Origin: JBPCNH01 sp051001455
Lineage (GTDB): Bacteria > Actinomycetota > CADDZG01 > WHSQ01
Direction of reading: 5' to 3'
DNA: 64,000 bases
Assembly: GCA_051001455.1 (NCBI GenBank)
Contig: JBPCNH010000030.1
Location: 62,001 to 126,000 of the forward strand
The position numbers were made by a program, and so were the translations under genes. Shown here piece by piece: positions 34,264 through 42,971 of the stretch (position 1 is its first letter; every line of letters starts with the position of its first letter). The notes beneath the pieces are model-generated. The model worked only from the letters and a program-made list of their open reading frames with translations. It ran no database searches and was not told the origin of the DNA.

Positions 34264-34292
34264 TGGCCGAGACCTACGAAGGAGGTCCCGAC

Positions 34293-35231
34293 GTGGAACA
34301 GATTACGGGCGCGGGCAAGGCTTCCCGCGCCGACGCCTCGATCTCTCCGACCCATCTGCTCGGGCTCGTCCGCAAGGAGCTGCAGGACTCCAAGCTCACC
34401 GATCAGAGCGTGCTGCGCGCCGGGGAGCTGATGGCTCGCTTCTGCTCCTTCGTGGAGAAGGGCTCCGGGCTTCGGACCGTGGCCCAGATCGCCGAGGAGC
34501 ACGTGGAAGGCTTCGTGTTCGCCTCGATCATGTCAGTCGGCGGCAAGCGGAGACCGGCGGTGGCTACGATGCATCTGCGGCGCTCGGCGGTCCGCCTCTA
34601 CTTCCGTACCACCCGGGCTCTGGGGGTCACCTCCTTCGATCCCACCCTCGACCTGGCTCTGCCTGCTCGGTCGGCGCTAGCGTTGCGAGCACTCACCGAC
34701 GACGAGGTTGCCTTGTGTCGCTCCAGCGCCCTGGGGGATCTCAGCGCCACGGCACGAGTGGCAGCCTGGGCGCTGGCCGAAGCCTCCGCGCGGAGCTCGG
34801 AGATCGCCAAGGCTCGGGTGGGTGATCTCGACCTCGAGGCTGGCGGTGTGCGACTGGCGGGCTCGGCCAAGGTCGAGGCCCGGGTCGGGCTCCTGACCCC
34901 CTGGGGTCGCGAGCAACTCCGCCGGCGGGTACGGGTGCTCGGCGACGACCCGGACACCCGGCTCGTGTATCGGGCACAGGGTGATGCGATCTCGGCCCAG
35001 GCCTCGGTGTGCAACGCGATCTCGGAGCTGATGCGCCGCGCCGGGCTCGGCGATGAACCCGACCTCAAGCCTGCCTCGGTGGCCGCGTGGGTCGGCACCA
35101 GGGTCTATGAGGACACGCATGACATCGGGGAGGTGGCGCGCCGGTTGGGGATGAGGAGCCTCGATCGGGCTGCGCTTCTGATCGGTTACGACTTCACTGC
35201 CTCGGGGAGCGGTGGGACACGGGCCGGGTAG
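34293..35231 (+). CDS. Degenerate tyrosine recombinase-like protein
   Basis: A 312-residue protein with the layout of phage-integrase recombinases: a SAM-like core-binding domain (about residues 20-125, SVLRAGELMARFCSFVEKG) and a catalytic-like domain beginning LRALTDDEVAL. Arg I is present in EASARSSEIAKAR, a beta-hairpin Lys (GSAKVEARVGLL) follows, and a Tyr lies in LLIGYDF. The HxxR box and second His are missing: the expected region reads PASVAAWVGTRVYE and LGMRSLDRA. It may therefore bind DNA without recombining it. GTG 34293 has GAAGGAGGT upstream, and the stop lies 3 bases before the transposase-like start. Confidence 0.65.
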   Translation: MEQITGAGKASRADASISPTHLLGLVRKELQDSKLTDQSVLRAGELMARFCSFVEKGSGLRTVAQIAEEHVEGFVFASIMSVGGKRRPAVATMHLRRSAVRLYFRTTRALGVTSFDPTLDLALPARSALALRALTDDEVALCRSSALGDLSATARVAAWALAEASARSSEIAKARVGDLDLEAGGVRLAGSAKVEARVGLLTPWGREQLRRRVRVLGDDPDTRLVYRAQGDAISAQASVCNAISELMRRAGLGDEPDLKPASVAAWVGTRVYEDTHDIGEVARRLGMRSLDRAALLIGYDFTASGSGGTRAG

Positions 35232-35234
35232 GCC

Positions 35235-36644
35235 GTGGGTGCGGTTCCCGGGATCTCTGCCCTCGCAAAGGTCGAGGCCGTGGTGGCAAACCCCGCGGTC
35301 TACGAGCTGGCGCGTCTGATCCCCGAACCGTCCACGGAGAAGGGCGGGCGGAAGCGCGACTATCCCGGGTTCGCTGTGGTGCTCTACGAGGCATTCATCT
35401 CGGTCTACGGCTCCGCCCGCCAGGTCGAGGCCGAGCTCGCCCATCCGGTGGTGTGGCGGTTGGTGCGCAAGACCGTGAAGTCGATGTTCCCCGATGACGC
35501 CGCGATGCGGTTGCCGCGGCGGCCGATCAGGCGTCACCACTACCTGTATCTGCGCGACCGCTACCTCACCGACCCGGCAGTGCTCGAGGGGCTCGCGGAG
35601 GTGCACCGGAAGATGGCCGTGGCCCAAGCCCGGGAGCTGGGGTTGATGGACCCGCAGGGATCCGGTTCGTTCACCCACCCGGACCTGTCGCGCATGCTCT
35701 ACGCCGACGGCAAGGTCATCACCCCGCTGTTTAGGGCCCAGCCCGGGGACACGCGCGTCGACAAGGCCACCGGGGAGATCAAACCCAGACGTCACGAGCC
35801 CGACGCGGCGCTTCACTTCGAGGGCAACGGCGAGGCCTACGGGACCAAGTTCGTGCTCGTCGCGGCCCGCTCCGAAGCGGTGCGAGGTCGCATCTTGCTC
35901 GACGTCGGCTACGTGCCCAAGCCGGGAGGCGAAGCTGCCGCCGCCATGACCTGTTTCGAGCGGATCGCTCCGCTGGTGCGGGGAGCGCAAGGGGTGATCT
36001 ACGACACCGCTCTCCGCGGCGTGCACCACCAGAAGCTGCTGCGGGAGCTGGGGCTGCTCTCGGTCAACCGGGTCACCGCCAAGCGCAAGGGCGCCAAGAC
36101 GCCGCGCAGGCTGCCCGATCGCCGGGTGGAGAAGACCGTTCACGTCGAGGACAAGACCATGAGGCTGGCCGCTGGGAGCAGCAAGGTCGTGTCGCTTTGC
36201 GCGCGCGGCGGAGCGATCGGGATCGCGGAATTGAGTGAGAGCGGCGAGCCTGTCTTCACCGAGCTGCGGAGAGTGCGCACCCATCGCAACCGGGACAAGA
36301 GCGGGCTCTATCGCTGGTACAACGATTACGAGTTGCCGGAGGAGCTCGGGGGTGGGATCGTCACCGTGCGCCTGCACGGAAACGAAGAGGACGCTGCCCG
36401 GCGTTTCAACCGCACCGAGAACGTGCGCCCGATCCCGGCTTCCGACCCCGACTTCGCTCGTCTCTACGCCCGGCGCAACGACGCCGAGTCGATCAACCGG
36501 GCGCTCGACGACTCGATGTGGCTCGCTCGGGCCCATTCGGTCGGCCATGCTCGCCAGCTCCTGAACCTGATCGGCTACGCGCTGGTTGTGAACGGGGTCG
36601 CGCTCGCCGAACATCGGGCGCGCCGAGAACCCCTGGCTGCGTAG
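35235..36644 (+). CDS. DDE transposase-like protein
   Basis: A 469-residue protein with spaced acidic residues of an RNase H-fold transposase: first Asp in MLYADGKVI, second in GVIYDTALRG, and the Glu in YARRNDAESINRALDDSMWL, followed by GHARQLLNLIGYALVVNGVA, the typical C-terminal helix of such enzymes. N-terminal Arg/Lys-rich segments (GGRKRDYPG, RRPIRRHHYLYLRDRYL) likely bind DNA. I cannot name the IS family. It starts at GTG 35235, directly after the recombinase-like gene, so the two are probably translated together. It appears intact. Confidence 0.65.
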   Translation: MGAVPGISALAKVEAVVANPAVYELARLIPEPSTEKGGRKRDYPGFAVVLYEAFISVYGSARQVEAELAHPVVWRLVRKTVKSMFPDDAAMRLPRRPIRRHHYLYLRDRYLTDPAVLEGLAEVHRKMAVAQARELGLMDPQGSGSFTHPDLSRMLYADGKVITPLFRAQPGDTRVDKATGEIKPRRHEPDAALHFEGNGEAYGTKFVLVAARSEAVRGRILLDVGYVPKPGGEAAAAMTCFERIAPLVRGAQGVIYDTALRGVHHQKLLRELGLLSVNRVTAKRKGAKTPRRLPDRRVEKTVHVEDKTMRLAAGSSKVVSLCARGGAIGIAELSESGEPVFTELRRVRTHRNRDKSGLYRWYNDYELPEELGGGIVTVRLHGNEEDAARRFNRTENVRPIPASDPDFARLYARRNDAESINRALDDSMWLARAHSVGHARQLLNLIGYALVVNGVALAEHRARREPLAA

Positions 36645-36818
36645 GCCGAAACCGTTCCCGAGGATCGAGACCCCGGTTCGGCGCGCCCTGGATCTGTGTC
36701 GAGGTGGGCTTGAGGCACGTTGCGCACCCGGAGCGACCTCTGCAACCCATATCCTTGTCGGCCGGAGCGTGTCGGGAGGCCGATCGGAGGGTTTTCGACC
36801 ACCTTTTCGACATGCCCC

Positions 36819-36891
36819 GGGCCTCTAGCTCATCGGGTAGAGCAACGGACTTTTAATCCGTAGGTGCGGGGTTCGAGCCCCCGGGGGCCCA
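36819..36891 (+). tRNA. tRNA-Lys (TTT)
   Basis: A full cloverleaf: acceptor stem GGGCCTC/GGGGCCC (one T-G pair), D stem GCTC/GAGC with an 8-base loop, anticodon stem ACGGA/TCCGT with loop CTTTTAA (anticodon TTT), T stem CGGGG/CCCCG with TTCGAGC, discriminator A. CCA is not encoded (A-CC-G). It lies just downstream of the transposase-like module; no duplicate of its 3' end was noticed elsewhere in the window. Confidence 0.95.
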
Positions 36892-37030
36892 CCGATGTGA
36901 GCACGCCTGCCTACGAAGCCTGTAGGACCACCGGTCATGGCAAACCGGGACGAGCACCTAAGACGCGGCCGTGGGCCGAGAGCCGATGCCCTCAGCCCAC
37001 AGGCCTCCAAAGCGGTGAGTCTGAACTAAG

Positions 37031-38356
37031 TCAGTCGCGGCTCGGCTGGTTGACGACCGTGTTGTCCCAGTAGACATCCATCGGAACCTGCTTCAGAGCC
37101 AGACCGTGGACCCACCAGTCGACGGACGCAGGCATGTGCTGTGCGAAAACGCCGTAGTTCGTCGAGGCCACGGAGTTGTTACCGATGTGGATCTCGGACT
37201 TCTCGATGCGGTACAGCCGGATGCCGGACGTCTCATACTGGACGAAAAGTGGCACGTCGGCGTCTCGCAAGGCGTTCGCCTCCACCTCGTTCGTGATCGT
37301 GTTGCCGGTGATCCTCATGTGAACGTCCTTGGCCTGATGGATGCTGATGCCGGCCGGTTCCTCGTAAGAGAAGGGACCGCGGTCGCCCTCTTGGACCAGC
37401 TCGATCCTGTTGTTCTTGAGCTCGAGGTGCCCCCTCCGCGTCCCCAGGTGACGTTCGTCGTCGGCGTTGAAGACGTTCACGTAAAGACCGGAACCGATCA
37501 GGCGGTTGTTGTTCATATGCACTTTTGTGTGATGCACGTGAGGCTTGTTGAGGGCCTCGTTGGTCTCGGACGCCGCCGTTCTGTCGTTCGCCGCGTGGGC
37601 CGTGTCGACGTAGTTCAATGCATAGGGACCTGGAGAAGTGATCGTGTTGCCGGTTACGAAGACCTGGTGATAGCGCTGGGTGTGGTCCACCATGTCGTCC
37701 TGGCTCTCGTGCTCTTTCGCCGCACCGTGGTAGTGGCTGTTCTTGGTGTAACCGGAGCCGTGATGATGTCCGTGCAATCGGACGGTCACGAAACCATTGA
37801 TCTTGTTGTCGCGGAAGCGCGACCCGTGGAAGCCATCGAAGTTGACCGCTTGGCCACTGCCGAAGAACGGCAACGCGACGAATCCATCCGGGCGTTCTCC
37901 CGTCACTACGTTCTTCTGGAAGACGCCGTCGAAGTGGCGGATCTGGCCAACCACGCCGATGGTGTTGCGCGCGATCAGGCCGCTCGTGGGCTCACCGGTG
38001 CGCTCGATGTTCTGGTTGACCCGCAGGTCTCCGATCTCGTTATCGACAACCTTGACGTTGCCGCCGTTCCAATTCAGAACGAGCGAACTCGTGATCACGT
38101 TGTCTCGGATCACGACGGCTGCCGAGGTGTCCCTCAGGTGGATCCTGTCTACGGTCCAACCGGAGATCACGTAGGGGTCGGACTTCGTACCCGAACCTGA
38201 CCGCACGCCGTTGGCCGGATTGAAGTGCTCATCGGACGAGATGAAGATGCTCTCACGGCTCTGGTCCCCGTCGGCTGCGCCTACCGAAGCCAGGCCGAAG
38301 ACCGACAGGGCCACAACAGTAAGAATCGAGACCGCACACCTGATTCCGAACCTCAT
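37031..38356 (-). CDS. Secreted right-handed beta-helix protein
   Basis: A 441-residue exported protein: signal peptide to about residue 27 (AVSILTVVALSVFGLASVGA), then a long series of short beta-rungs with Asn-rich turns such as VVIRDNVITSSLVLNWN, VKVVDNEIGD, VFVTGNTITSPG, KVHMNNNRLIGSG, MRITGNTITNE and IHIGNNSVAS. This is the pattern of parallel beta-helix (pectate-lyase-like or NosD-like) proteins. A His-rich loop (RLHGHHHGSGYTKNSHYHG) could bind metal. No lyase catalytic residues are recognised, so a structural or polysaccharide-binding role is equally likely. AAGGAGG precedes the ATG. Confidence 0.7.
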   Translation of the reverse strand: MRFGIRCAVSILTVVALSVFGLASVGAADGDQSRESIFISSDEHFNPANGVRSGSGTKSDPYVISGWTVDRIHLRDTSAAVVIRDNVITSSLVLNWNGGNVKVVDNEIGDLRVNQNIERTGEPTSGLIARNTIGVVGQIRHFDGVFQKNVVTGERPDGFVALPFFGSGQAVNFDGFHGSRFRDNKINGFVTVRLHGHHHGSGYTKNSHYHGAAKEHESQDDMVDHTQRYHQVFVTGNTITSPGPYALNYVDTAHAANDRTAASETNEALNKPHVHHTKVHMNNNRLIGSGLYVNVFNADDERHLGTRRGHLELKNNRIELVQEGDRGPFSYEEPAGISIHQAKDVHMRITGNTITNEVEANALRDADVPLFVQYETSGIRLYRIEKSEIHIGNNSVASTNYGVFAQHMPASVDWWVHGLALKQVPMDVYWDNTVVNQPSRD

Positions 38357-38598
38357 ATGTCCTCCTTATGCGTCTCTCCCGGGTAGGCCGGGTCCTTGTA
38401 TCGAGTTCTCCCCGGGTGGGCCGAGTCCTGTATAGGCCGGGTGGCCCGGTATGGGCCGGGTGGCCCGGTCCTTGTCTTGAAGTACGCAAAAGGGATGAAA
38501 AGGTAACGGCTGCGCTCCCGATCCGGGACGGTCCCGGATCGACCGAGTCGGGCTAACTGCCTAGACGCCTCCCGTCAAGACGACCGAAGCACGGCGTT
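38357..38598. other. Upstream region of the beta-helix gene with GGCCGGGT repeats
   Basis: No gene is seen here. From about 38381 to 38470 the sequence is a series of related G/C motifs (GGCCGGGT, GGGCCGAGTCC, GGCCGGGTGGCCCGGT), followed by a normal-looking spacer. A GGGACGGTCCCGGATC-type inverted stretch lies near 38525. This is probably the promoter/operator region of the beta-helix gene. Confidence 0.4.
38435..38469. repeat. Tandem 16-bp direct repeat
   Basis: GGCCGGGTGGCCCGGT occurs at 38435-38450 and again at 38454-38469, 19 bases apart. Each copy is itself partly self-complementary (GGCC, CCGGGTGGCCCGG). It lies about 80-115 bases upstream of the beta-helix gene start. Confidence 0.7.
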
Positions 38599-38901
38599 GT
38601 GCCATGGGATCAGAACGAACGGAAGTGCCAGCTCGACACCCATGAGGGTGACTACTACCGCACCTGGATCACCGACCGTGACGAAGGAGAGCAAGCGGGC
38701 TGCCCCGGCGAGAAATGCCGCCGCGGACACCCATCGAACTACGGAAGCCGCACCTCGCGCTCGAAACGAGCACGGACTTCCATCCAGGTGTCATCGCCGA
38801 GCCGCTCTACCAACCGGCTCGAACCGACGACGGCGCGACGGCTTCTCTCGCAACCGGTTTACGGCTCGCCCGTCAGTGACGTCGTGAAGCGGGTGCGGTA
38901 G
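38599..38901 (+). CDS. Doubtful short reading frame, possibly a remnant
   Basis: A frame from GTG 38599 gives up to 100 residues. The first 50 (including DTHEGDYYRTWITDRDEGEQ and GCPGEKCRRGHPSNYG) have codon composition resembling real genes and a CxxxxC/H pattern. The last third is Ser/Arg-rich and overlaps the lipoprotein gene on the other strand. There is no ribosome-binding site and no recognised family. It may be a decayed gene fragment in an accessory region or chance. Confidence 0.2.
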   Translation: MPWDQNERKCQLDTHEGDYYRTWITDRDEGEQAGCPGEKCRRGHPSNYGSRTSRSKRARTSIQVSSPSRSTNRLEPTTARRLLSQPVYGSPVSDVVKRVR

Positions 38902-39743
38902 GTACCTAAGCTGCTGGTTATCTCCGTGCGACCGCGTGATGCAGCGATCATCGCCTCATCCGGATCGAGCCACACCTTCATATCTGTGGAACCGCTGAAC
39001 TCACCTCGGAAAGTCATGCTCATCTTCATAACGAAGACGTCCCGCGGTCTCCCTGCCGCGGTCATCGATGCTTTCTCGATGACCTCGAAGGAATAGCTGC
39101 CGTCAACCTCGCCGTTGCGATCGCTCCATTGACCGGACCAGCTGTCGCCGACGCGCAGAGGCAACCGCGCCGCCAGGATGGAGGGTCGAGGAACGATCTC
39201 GCTCGTCGTCCTGAAGGCGCCATACTCGAATTCACTTCGTATCCTGTCGATCACGAGACGATTCGGCGTAAGTTCGTAGTCGATCGACTGCTCGCGTGAA
39301 CCAGATGAGCGGGTTGTCGTGCGGAAGAGGGATCCGTCAGCCGAGCGGTGGACGACCTCGATCCGTTGTCGAGGCGCCAGGTCATAACGATCGCAAGTGC
39401 CTGCTTGGCACAGCTCCTCCCACCCCTCCTGGGCGAACGTATAGCCGCCGGGAGGGGGCGGAGCAGAGAGAGTCTCCACCCGGCGAGCGGACGATCCTTC
39501 GGTCTCATCCTCCCGGTCTTGCGATGCGTTCGGGGCCTCGGATGAGGCATGCGAAGAACCATCCTGCTTGTCGTCCGGTTCGATGCCGCGCTTCTCAGAG
39601 CTTGTAGATGCCTGGGTCGGTTGCGTCTGTTGGACCTCGTATTCGGCAGACTCGTCCTGATCGAATACCTGGGCGGGGCCGGGTTCACTGCTGCACGACG
39701 CCAGACCTAGCGACAGGGACAGGCAGAGAACGATCCGAATCAT
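38859..39743 (-). CDS. Hypothetical lipoprotein
   Basis: About 294 residues starting at ATG 39743 with a lipoprotein signal (MIRIVLCLSLSLGLASC, lipid Cys17). A disordered, acidic and Gln/Ser-rich linker follows (residues about 20-85). The folded C-terminal part (LPLRVGDSWSGQWSDRNGEV, FVMKMSMTFRGEFSGSTDMK, VWLDPDEAMIA) looks like a beta-barrel or lipocalin-type module of unknown function. The in-frame extension upstream of 39743 lacks such features. Not assigned to a family; convergent with the doubtful frame at 38.6 kb. Confidence 0.6.
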   Translation of the reverse strand: MIRIVLCLSLSLGLASCSSEPGPAQVFDQDESAEYEVQQTQPTQASTSSEKRGIEPDDKQDGSSHASSEAPNASQDREDETEGSSARRVETLSAPPPPGGYTFAQEGWEELCQAGTCDRYDLAPRQRIEVVHRSADGSLFRTTTRSSGSREQSIDYELTPNRLVIDRIRSEFEYGAFRTTSEIVPRPSILAARLPLRVGDSWSGQWSDRNGEVDGSYSFEVIEKASMTAAGRPRDVFVMKMSMTFRGEFSGSTDMKVWLDPDEAMIAASRGRTEITSSLGTYRTRFTTSLTGEP

Positions 39744-39911
39744 CCATCTAGGATGCCCCAGTCGCGCCCATAAGGGGACTCCCCGTGCAGGGGGACCGCC
39801 ACGTCCCACCCCGTGCGGACCATCTCGAGCACAAAGGAAGGAGCCGTTCTTCCAGAGGCGAAGTCTTCCACCAAGCACGCCAGGCATTTTTCGACCGATC
39901 GGAGAGAGCAG

Positions 39912-40376
39912 ATGAAGCGTTACCTGATCCTCATAATGGTGCTCGGCTTGATACTCGGTGCCGTCAGCACCGCAGAAGCCGGAAAGAAGAAAAAGAAGAA
40001 GAAGCAGAAGAAGGTAGAGCGGGAAGCGACGGGGACCTACACATCGACCATCGTCGTAGCGGTAGGCACCTGCTCTCAGCAGGACGCCGTCAACTGCGTC
40101 CGCATCCCCTCGGGCCCCGACGAGAAATACATCACCGCGACGGTCACGGATGCCACCGGCCAGGGTGTGCCGGTTGCAGTAAAGGCCGACCTCGACGGCG
40201 ACAACTCCACCGAAAAACTGTATGGAACCTTTTGTGGCGAGACCGAGGAACCGATAGAGGTCGATCCGGGGGTAGAGGTCACGTTCTGGGTCGGCGTCAC
40301 CGCCGACACCGCAGCCTTGGCGTGTCCGCCGGCTACGGAGGGCTCGATCGACGTGGTTTTCTCGAACCTGCCGTAG
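39912..40376 (+). CDS. Small secreted protein with poly-Lys segment
   Basis: A 154-residue exported protein. ATG 39912 follows GGAGAGAG and gives a signal peptide (KRYLILIMVLGLILGAVSTA, cleavage near AEA-GKK). Right after cleavage stands a run of ten basic/polar residues (KKKKKKKQKK), then a beta-rich domain with four Cys (GTCSQQD, VNCVRI, GTFCGE, LACPPA) and acidic Asp-Gly repeats (KADLDGDNS). The Lys run could bind envelope polyanions. Function unknown; convergent with the glycosyltransferase gene. Confidence 0.6.
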   Translation: MKRYLILIMVLGLILGAVSTAEAGKKKKKKKQKKVEREATGTYTSTIVVAVGTCSQQDAVNCVRIPSGPDEKYITATVTDATGQGVPVAVKADLDGDNSTEKLYGTFCGETEEPIEVDPGVEVTFWVGVTADTAALACPPATEGSIDVVFSNLP

Positions 40377-40400
40377 CCACGTCTCCCGGTATTCCCTAAC

Positions 40401-41789
40401 TCAGAGGCGATCGTCGTCGTCTGCTCCATCCATCGTCGCCAGCCCCAGCAGGCGGGTACTCACGCGCTCCCACGACCAACGCTCGTGGGCGAGATCGGCT
40501 GCGGCTCGCCCCATCTCGGCGCGCTGTGAGACGGGGATAGTCAAGACGCGATCGATCGCGTCAGCGATGCCTCTTATGGGATCGTTTGAATCGAAAGTGA
40601 GCAAGCCCGGCGCGCCGATAGCCTGCTCGACGGCGGCTCCTGCCTCTGCGATCCCCGAATGGTCCGGAACGATCGGCAGGACGCCGCAAGCGGCGGCTTC
40701 GGCGGCGACCATCCCGAACGCCTCGGGAAGAACGGAAGGCACCACCAAGACATCGAAAGTCGGAAGGAGCAGCGACAGGGGGCCGTGTTCCAGCCGGCCG
40801 GTGAACTCGACCTCGACACGAGACATCCGCTCGAAGAAGCCAGGCGGTGGGTCGCGCAAGAAATCGGAGAGGTGCTTCAGCGGCAACCCCTCGCCTCTCT
40901 CGGCGATAGCGCGAGCAGAGTCCAGATCTCCCTTCTGAAGTGCGGCTGCAAGGATGTGCAGCTCGTTCTCGAACCCACCGTATCCAACGACCACGGACCG
41001 GAGGGCGCGGGTCGTGAGCCCAAGCGCGGCCAGAAGATCGTGCACTCCCTTCGAGGCGATCAGTTTCCCTACATAAGCGACGGTCAAGGCAGACGACCTG
41101 CGATCTACCGGCTTGAAAAGCTCAACGTCGCAGCCCGGGTTGACGACACGGGCGCATTGTTGCCATTCCCCCGGGATAACCGCGCCTGCCGCTTGCACCA
41201 TGTATTCACTGCCGCCGACAACAACGTTTGCTCCATTCAGCCCCGACGCCGCAAGCTCACGGTACCGGCCTTGCAGTTTGACCGCGTACTCCAGTCCGCT
41301 TCCGTGCAGCTTGGCCAGGTACCGCGTTCCAGCTTGTTCGCATGCGCGCCGGGCGATCTCGGGGCCCATCACCTCGTGCCCGGTGATGATGGCGTCGGGC
41401 CCCCAAGTCTCGATCAAGGCAGCGAGTGCACGAACGTTGTGCTCGACGTAACCGTCTAACTCCTCACCGGTCAGATCCACGAAGCGCTTGACCTCGAATC
41501 CCCTGTAGGCGTCGTACACGAACACGGGCAAGAGCCGGCCGATGTCGGGCCGCACCACGACGCACGATCCCGCGACGGGCTCGGCACCGGTTGGGGTGAG
41601 CTCGAAGGAAGAGTTCCCCGCCGTCATGGCCCCGACCCCGTCCACGAAGGGGAGCAGGTGGGCGTCGCCGTCCTGGCACACCAGAAGGACGTCGTGTCCT
41701 GCCGTCCGCCAGCATCGGGCAATGTTCGCGTTATAGACGTTCGAGCCCGATCCGGTCAGCAGCCACCCGTGCCACACGAGGATCTTCAT
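40401..41789 (-). CDS. Glycosyltransferase, GT4-like (GT-B fold)
   Basis: About 462 residues. The N-terminal domain starts MKILVWHGWLLTGSGSNVYN, with the glycine-rich acceptor loop; the C-terminal domain has LTVAYVGKLIASKGVHDLLAAL (nucleotide-sugar side) and the donor-binding Glu pair in VPSVLPEAFGMVAAEAAACG. It transfers a sugar from a nucleotide donor to an unknown acceptor, probably a lipid or cell-surface glycan. ATG 41789 begins the conserved strand; ATG 41801 is possible. It is divergent from the TIM-barrel protein gene. Confidence 0.82.
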   Translation of the reverse strand: MKILVWHGWLLTGSGSNVYNANIARCWRTAGHDVLLVCQDGDAHLLPFVDGVGAMTAGNSSFELTPTGAEPVAGSCVVVRPDIGRLLPVFVYDAYRGFEVKRFVDLTGEELDGYVEHNVRALAALIETWGPDAIITGHEVMGPEIARRACEQAGTRYLAKLHGSGLEYAVKLQGRYRELAASGLNGANVVVGGSEYMVQAAGAVIPGEWQQCARVVNPGCDVELFKPVDRRSSALTVAYVGKLIASKGVHDLLAALGLTTRALRSVVVGYGGFENELHILAAALQKGDLDSARAIAERGEGLPLKHLSDFLRDPPPGFFERMSRVEVEFTGRLEHGPLSLLLPTFDVLVVPSVLPEAFGMVAAEAAACGVLPIVPDHSGIAEAGAAVEQAIGAPGLLTFDSNDPIRGIADAIDRVLTIPVSQRAEMGRAAADLAHERWSWERVSTRLLGLATMDGADDDDRL

Positions 41790-41968
41790 CCCCGGCATCA
41801 TTGCTCATGGCGGGTGATGAGGAAGCAAGCCAAGGAGAGAATCTCCGCGCATGCCTGCAGGAACGCGGCTCCGCAGGGCCAACTGCTCCTATTCCTAGCT
41901 TGCGTAGGGATTTGCCCTTTGTGTCCGACTACTCTGAGCACAGCCATCTCACTAGGGGGTCTCACCGA

Positions 41969-42931
41969 TTGCGCCAGAAACATCACCTCTTGACACCGGT
42001 CTTCGTGCTGCTGCTCGGACTTCTCATCCCGACCCAGGGACTCCTTCCGGCTGAACCAACTCCCGAGCCAGTCATCGAGCGCACGACTACCGTCGCACGC
42101 TCTGCACACACCGCGACTTGGAAGCTCGGTCCTTACCGAGGTTTGGGATCCTGGATCGACATGTTCGACCCATGGGTGTGGGAAAGGCCTGAAGTCGCCG
42201 TACAGGGCATGCAGGAAAACGGCGTCAGAACGATCTATCTCGAAACCTCCAACTACAAGAAGAAGAGCGCGATCTTCAAGCCGCAGAAGGTGGCCAGGTT
42301 CATCGTCGCCGCGCATGCTGCGAACATGAAAATCGTCGCGTGGTACGTCCCCGGCTTCGACAACGTCAGACGCGACTACAGGCGAACGATGGCCGCGATC
42401 AACTTCACCACCGAAGACGGACAGACCTTCGATGGATTCGCTATGGACATCGAAGCAACTGTCGTACGAGACATCTCGGAGCGCAACGCCAAACTCGATC
42501 GACTGAATCGCCGGGTTCGCTCGGCCATCGGTTCGGGCCCGGTGCTCGGCGCCATCACCCCCGAAGCGGGGGCTCTCTACTGGCCTTACTTTCCCTACCG
42601 GAGCGTCGATCAATACTACGACGTCTTCCTCCCGATGGGCTATTACACCTACAGGGTGAACGGAAAAGCAGCGGTCCGGGAGTTCACTGCTCGCCAGGTA
42701 AAGACGATCCGATCTGCCACGGGGAACTCATCCCAACCCGTTCACGCGATCGGAGGCATCGCCGGTGTGGGCTCGCCGCGGGAAGTGGCCGGATTCGTCG
42801 AGGGCGCCATGAACAATGGCGTGATCGGCGGGAGTCTTTACGACTTTCCGATCACCAAAGCCAAAGAGTGGGAGAAGTTGCAGGTCTTCCGACGCACTCA
42901 GCCGGCGGCAGCCGGGCTCGTCAGCAAGTAA
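41969..42931 (+). CDS. Secreted TIM-barrel protein, glycoside hydrolase-like
   Basis: About 320 residues. TTG 41969 is chosen because AGGGGGT lies 8 bases upstream and the protein then starts with a signal peptide (HHLLTPVFVLLLGLLI). The rest has alternating strands and helices with VRTIYLETSNYKKK, KIVAWYVPGFD, FDGFAMDIEATVVRD, VLGAITPEAGALYWP and YDVFLPMGYYTYR, a (beta/alpha)8 pattern like that of putative glycoside hydrolases (DUF4015-type) in which the Asp/Glu of DIEA could be catalytic. The exact family is not certain. With the adjacent glycosyltransferase it suggests polysaccharide metabolism at the cell surface. Confidence 0.6.
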   Translation: MRQKHHLLTPVFVLLLGLLIPTQGLLPAEPTPEPVIERTTTVARSAHTATWKLGPYRGLGSWIDMFDPWVWERPEVAVQGMQENGVRTIYLETSNYKKKSAIFKPQKVARFIVAAHAANMKIVAWYVPGFDNVRRDYRRTMAAINFTTEDGQTFDGFAMDIEATVVRDISERNAKLDRLNRRVRSAIGSGPVLGAITPEAGALYWPYFPYRSVDQYYDVFLPMGYYTYRVNGKAAVREFTARQVKTIRSATGNSSQPVHAIGGIAGVGSPREVAGFVEGAMNNGVIGGSLYDFPITKAKEWEKLQVFRRTQPAAAGLVSK

Positions 42932-42971
42932 GCCGCTACGCTGTCCCTCTACGACGACGAAGGGGGAAACC

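Larger units (their letters stand above)
33967..36644. mobile_element. Putative mobile module: HTH, recombinase-like and transposase-like genes
   Basis: Three genes form a compact unit: a divergent AlpA-like HTH, a degenerate tyrosine recombinase-like protein and a DDE transposase-like protein starting 3 bases after it. The unit lies between low-GC secreted-protein genes and tRNA-Lys, and has strong regulatory signals in its 128-base divergent region. I found no convincing terminal inverted repeats or target duplication by eye, so the exact boundaries are unknown. Confidence 0.5.

Noticed and set aside
34677..36614. 645-codon minus-strand frame opposite the recombinase-like and transposase-like genes
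   Set aside because: Spans two plus-strand genes with recognisable motifs and lacks any domain; a GC-bias artefact.
36819..36891. tRNA-Lys as the attachment site of the adjacent recombinase module
   Set aside because: The module lies upstream of the tRNA 5' end and no duplicate of the tRNA 3' end was found; the recombinase also lacks key catalytic residues.
37106..38200. 364-codon plus-strand frame opposite the beta-helix gene
   Set aside because: No signal peptide or motif, Val/Asp-rich low-complexity translation; the minus-strand gene has a good ribosome-binding site and signal peptide.
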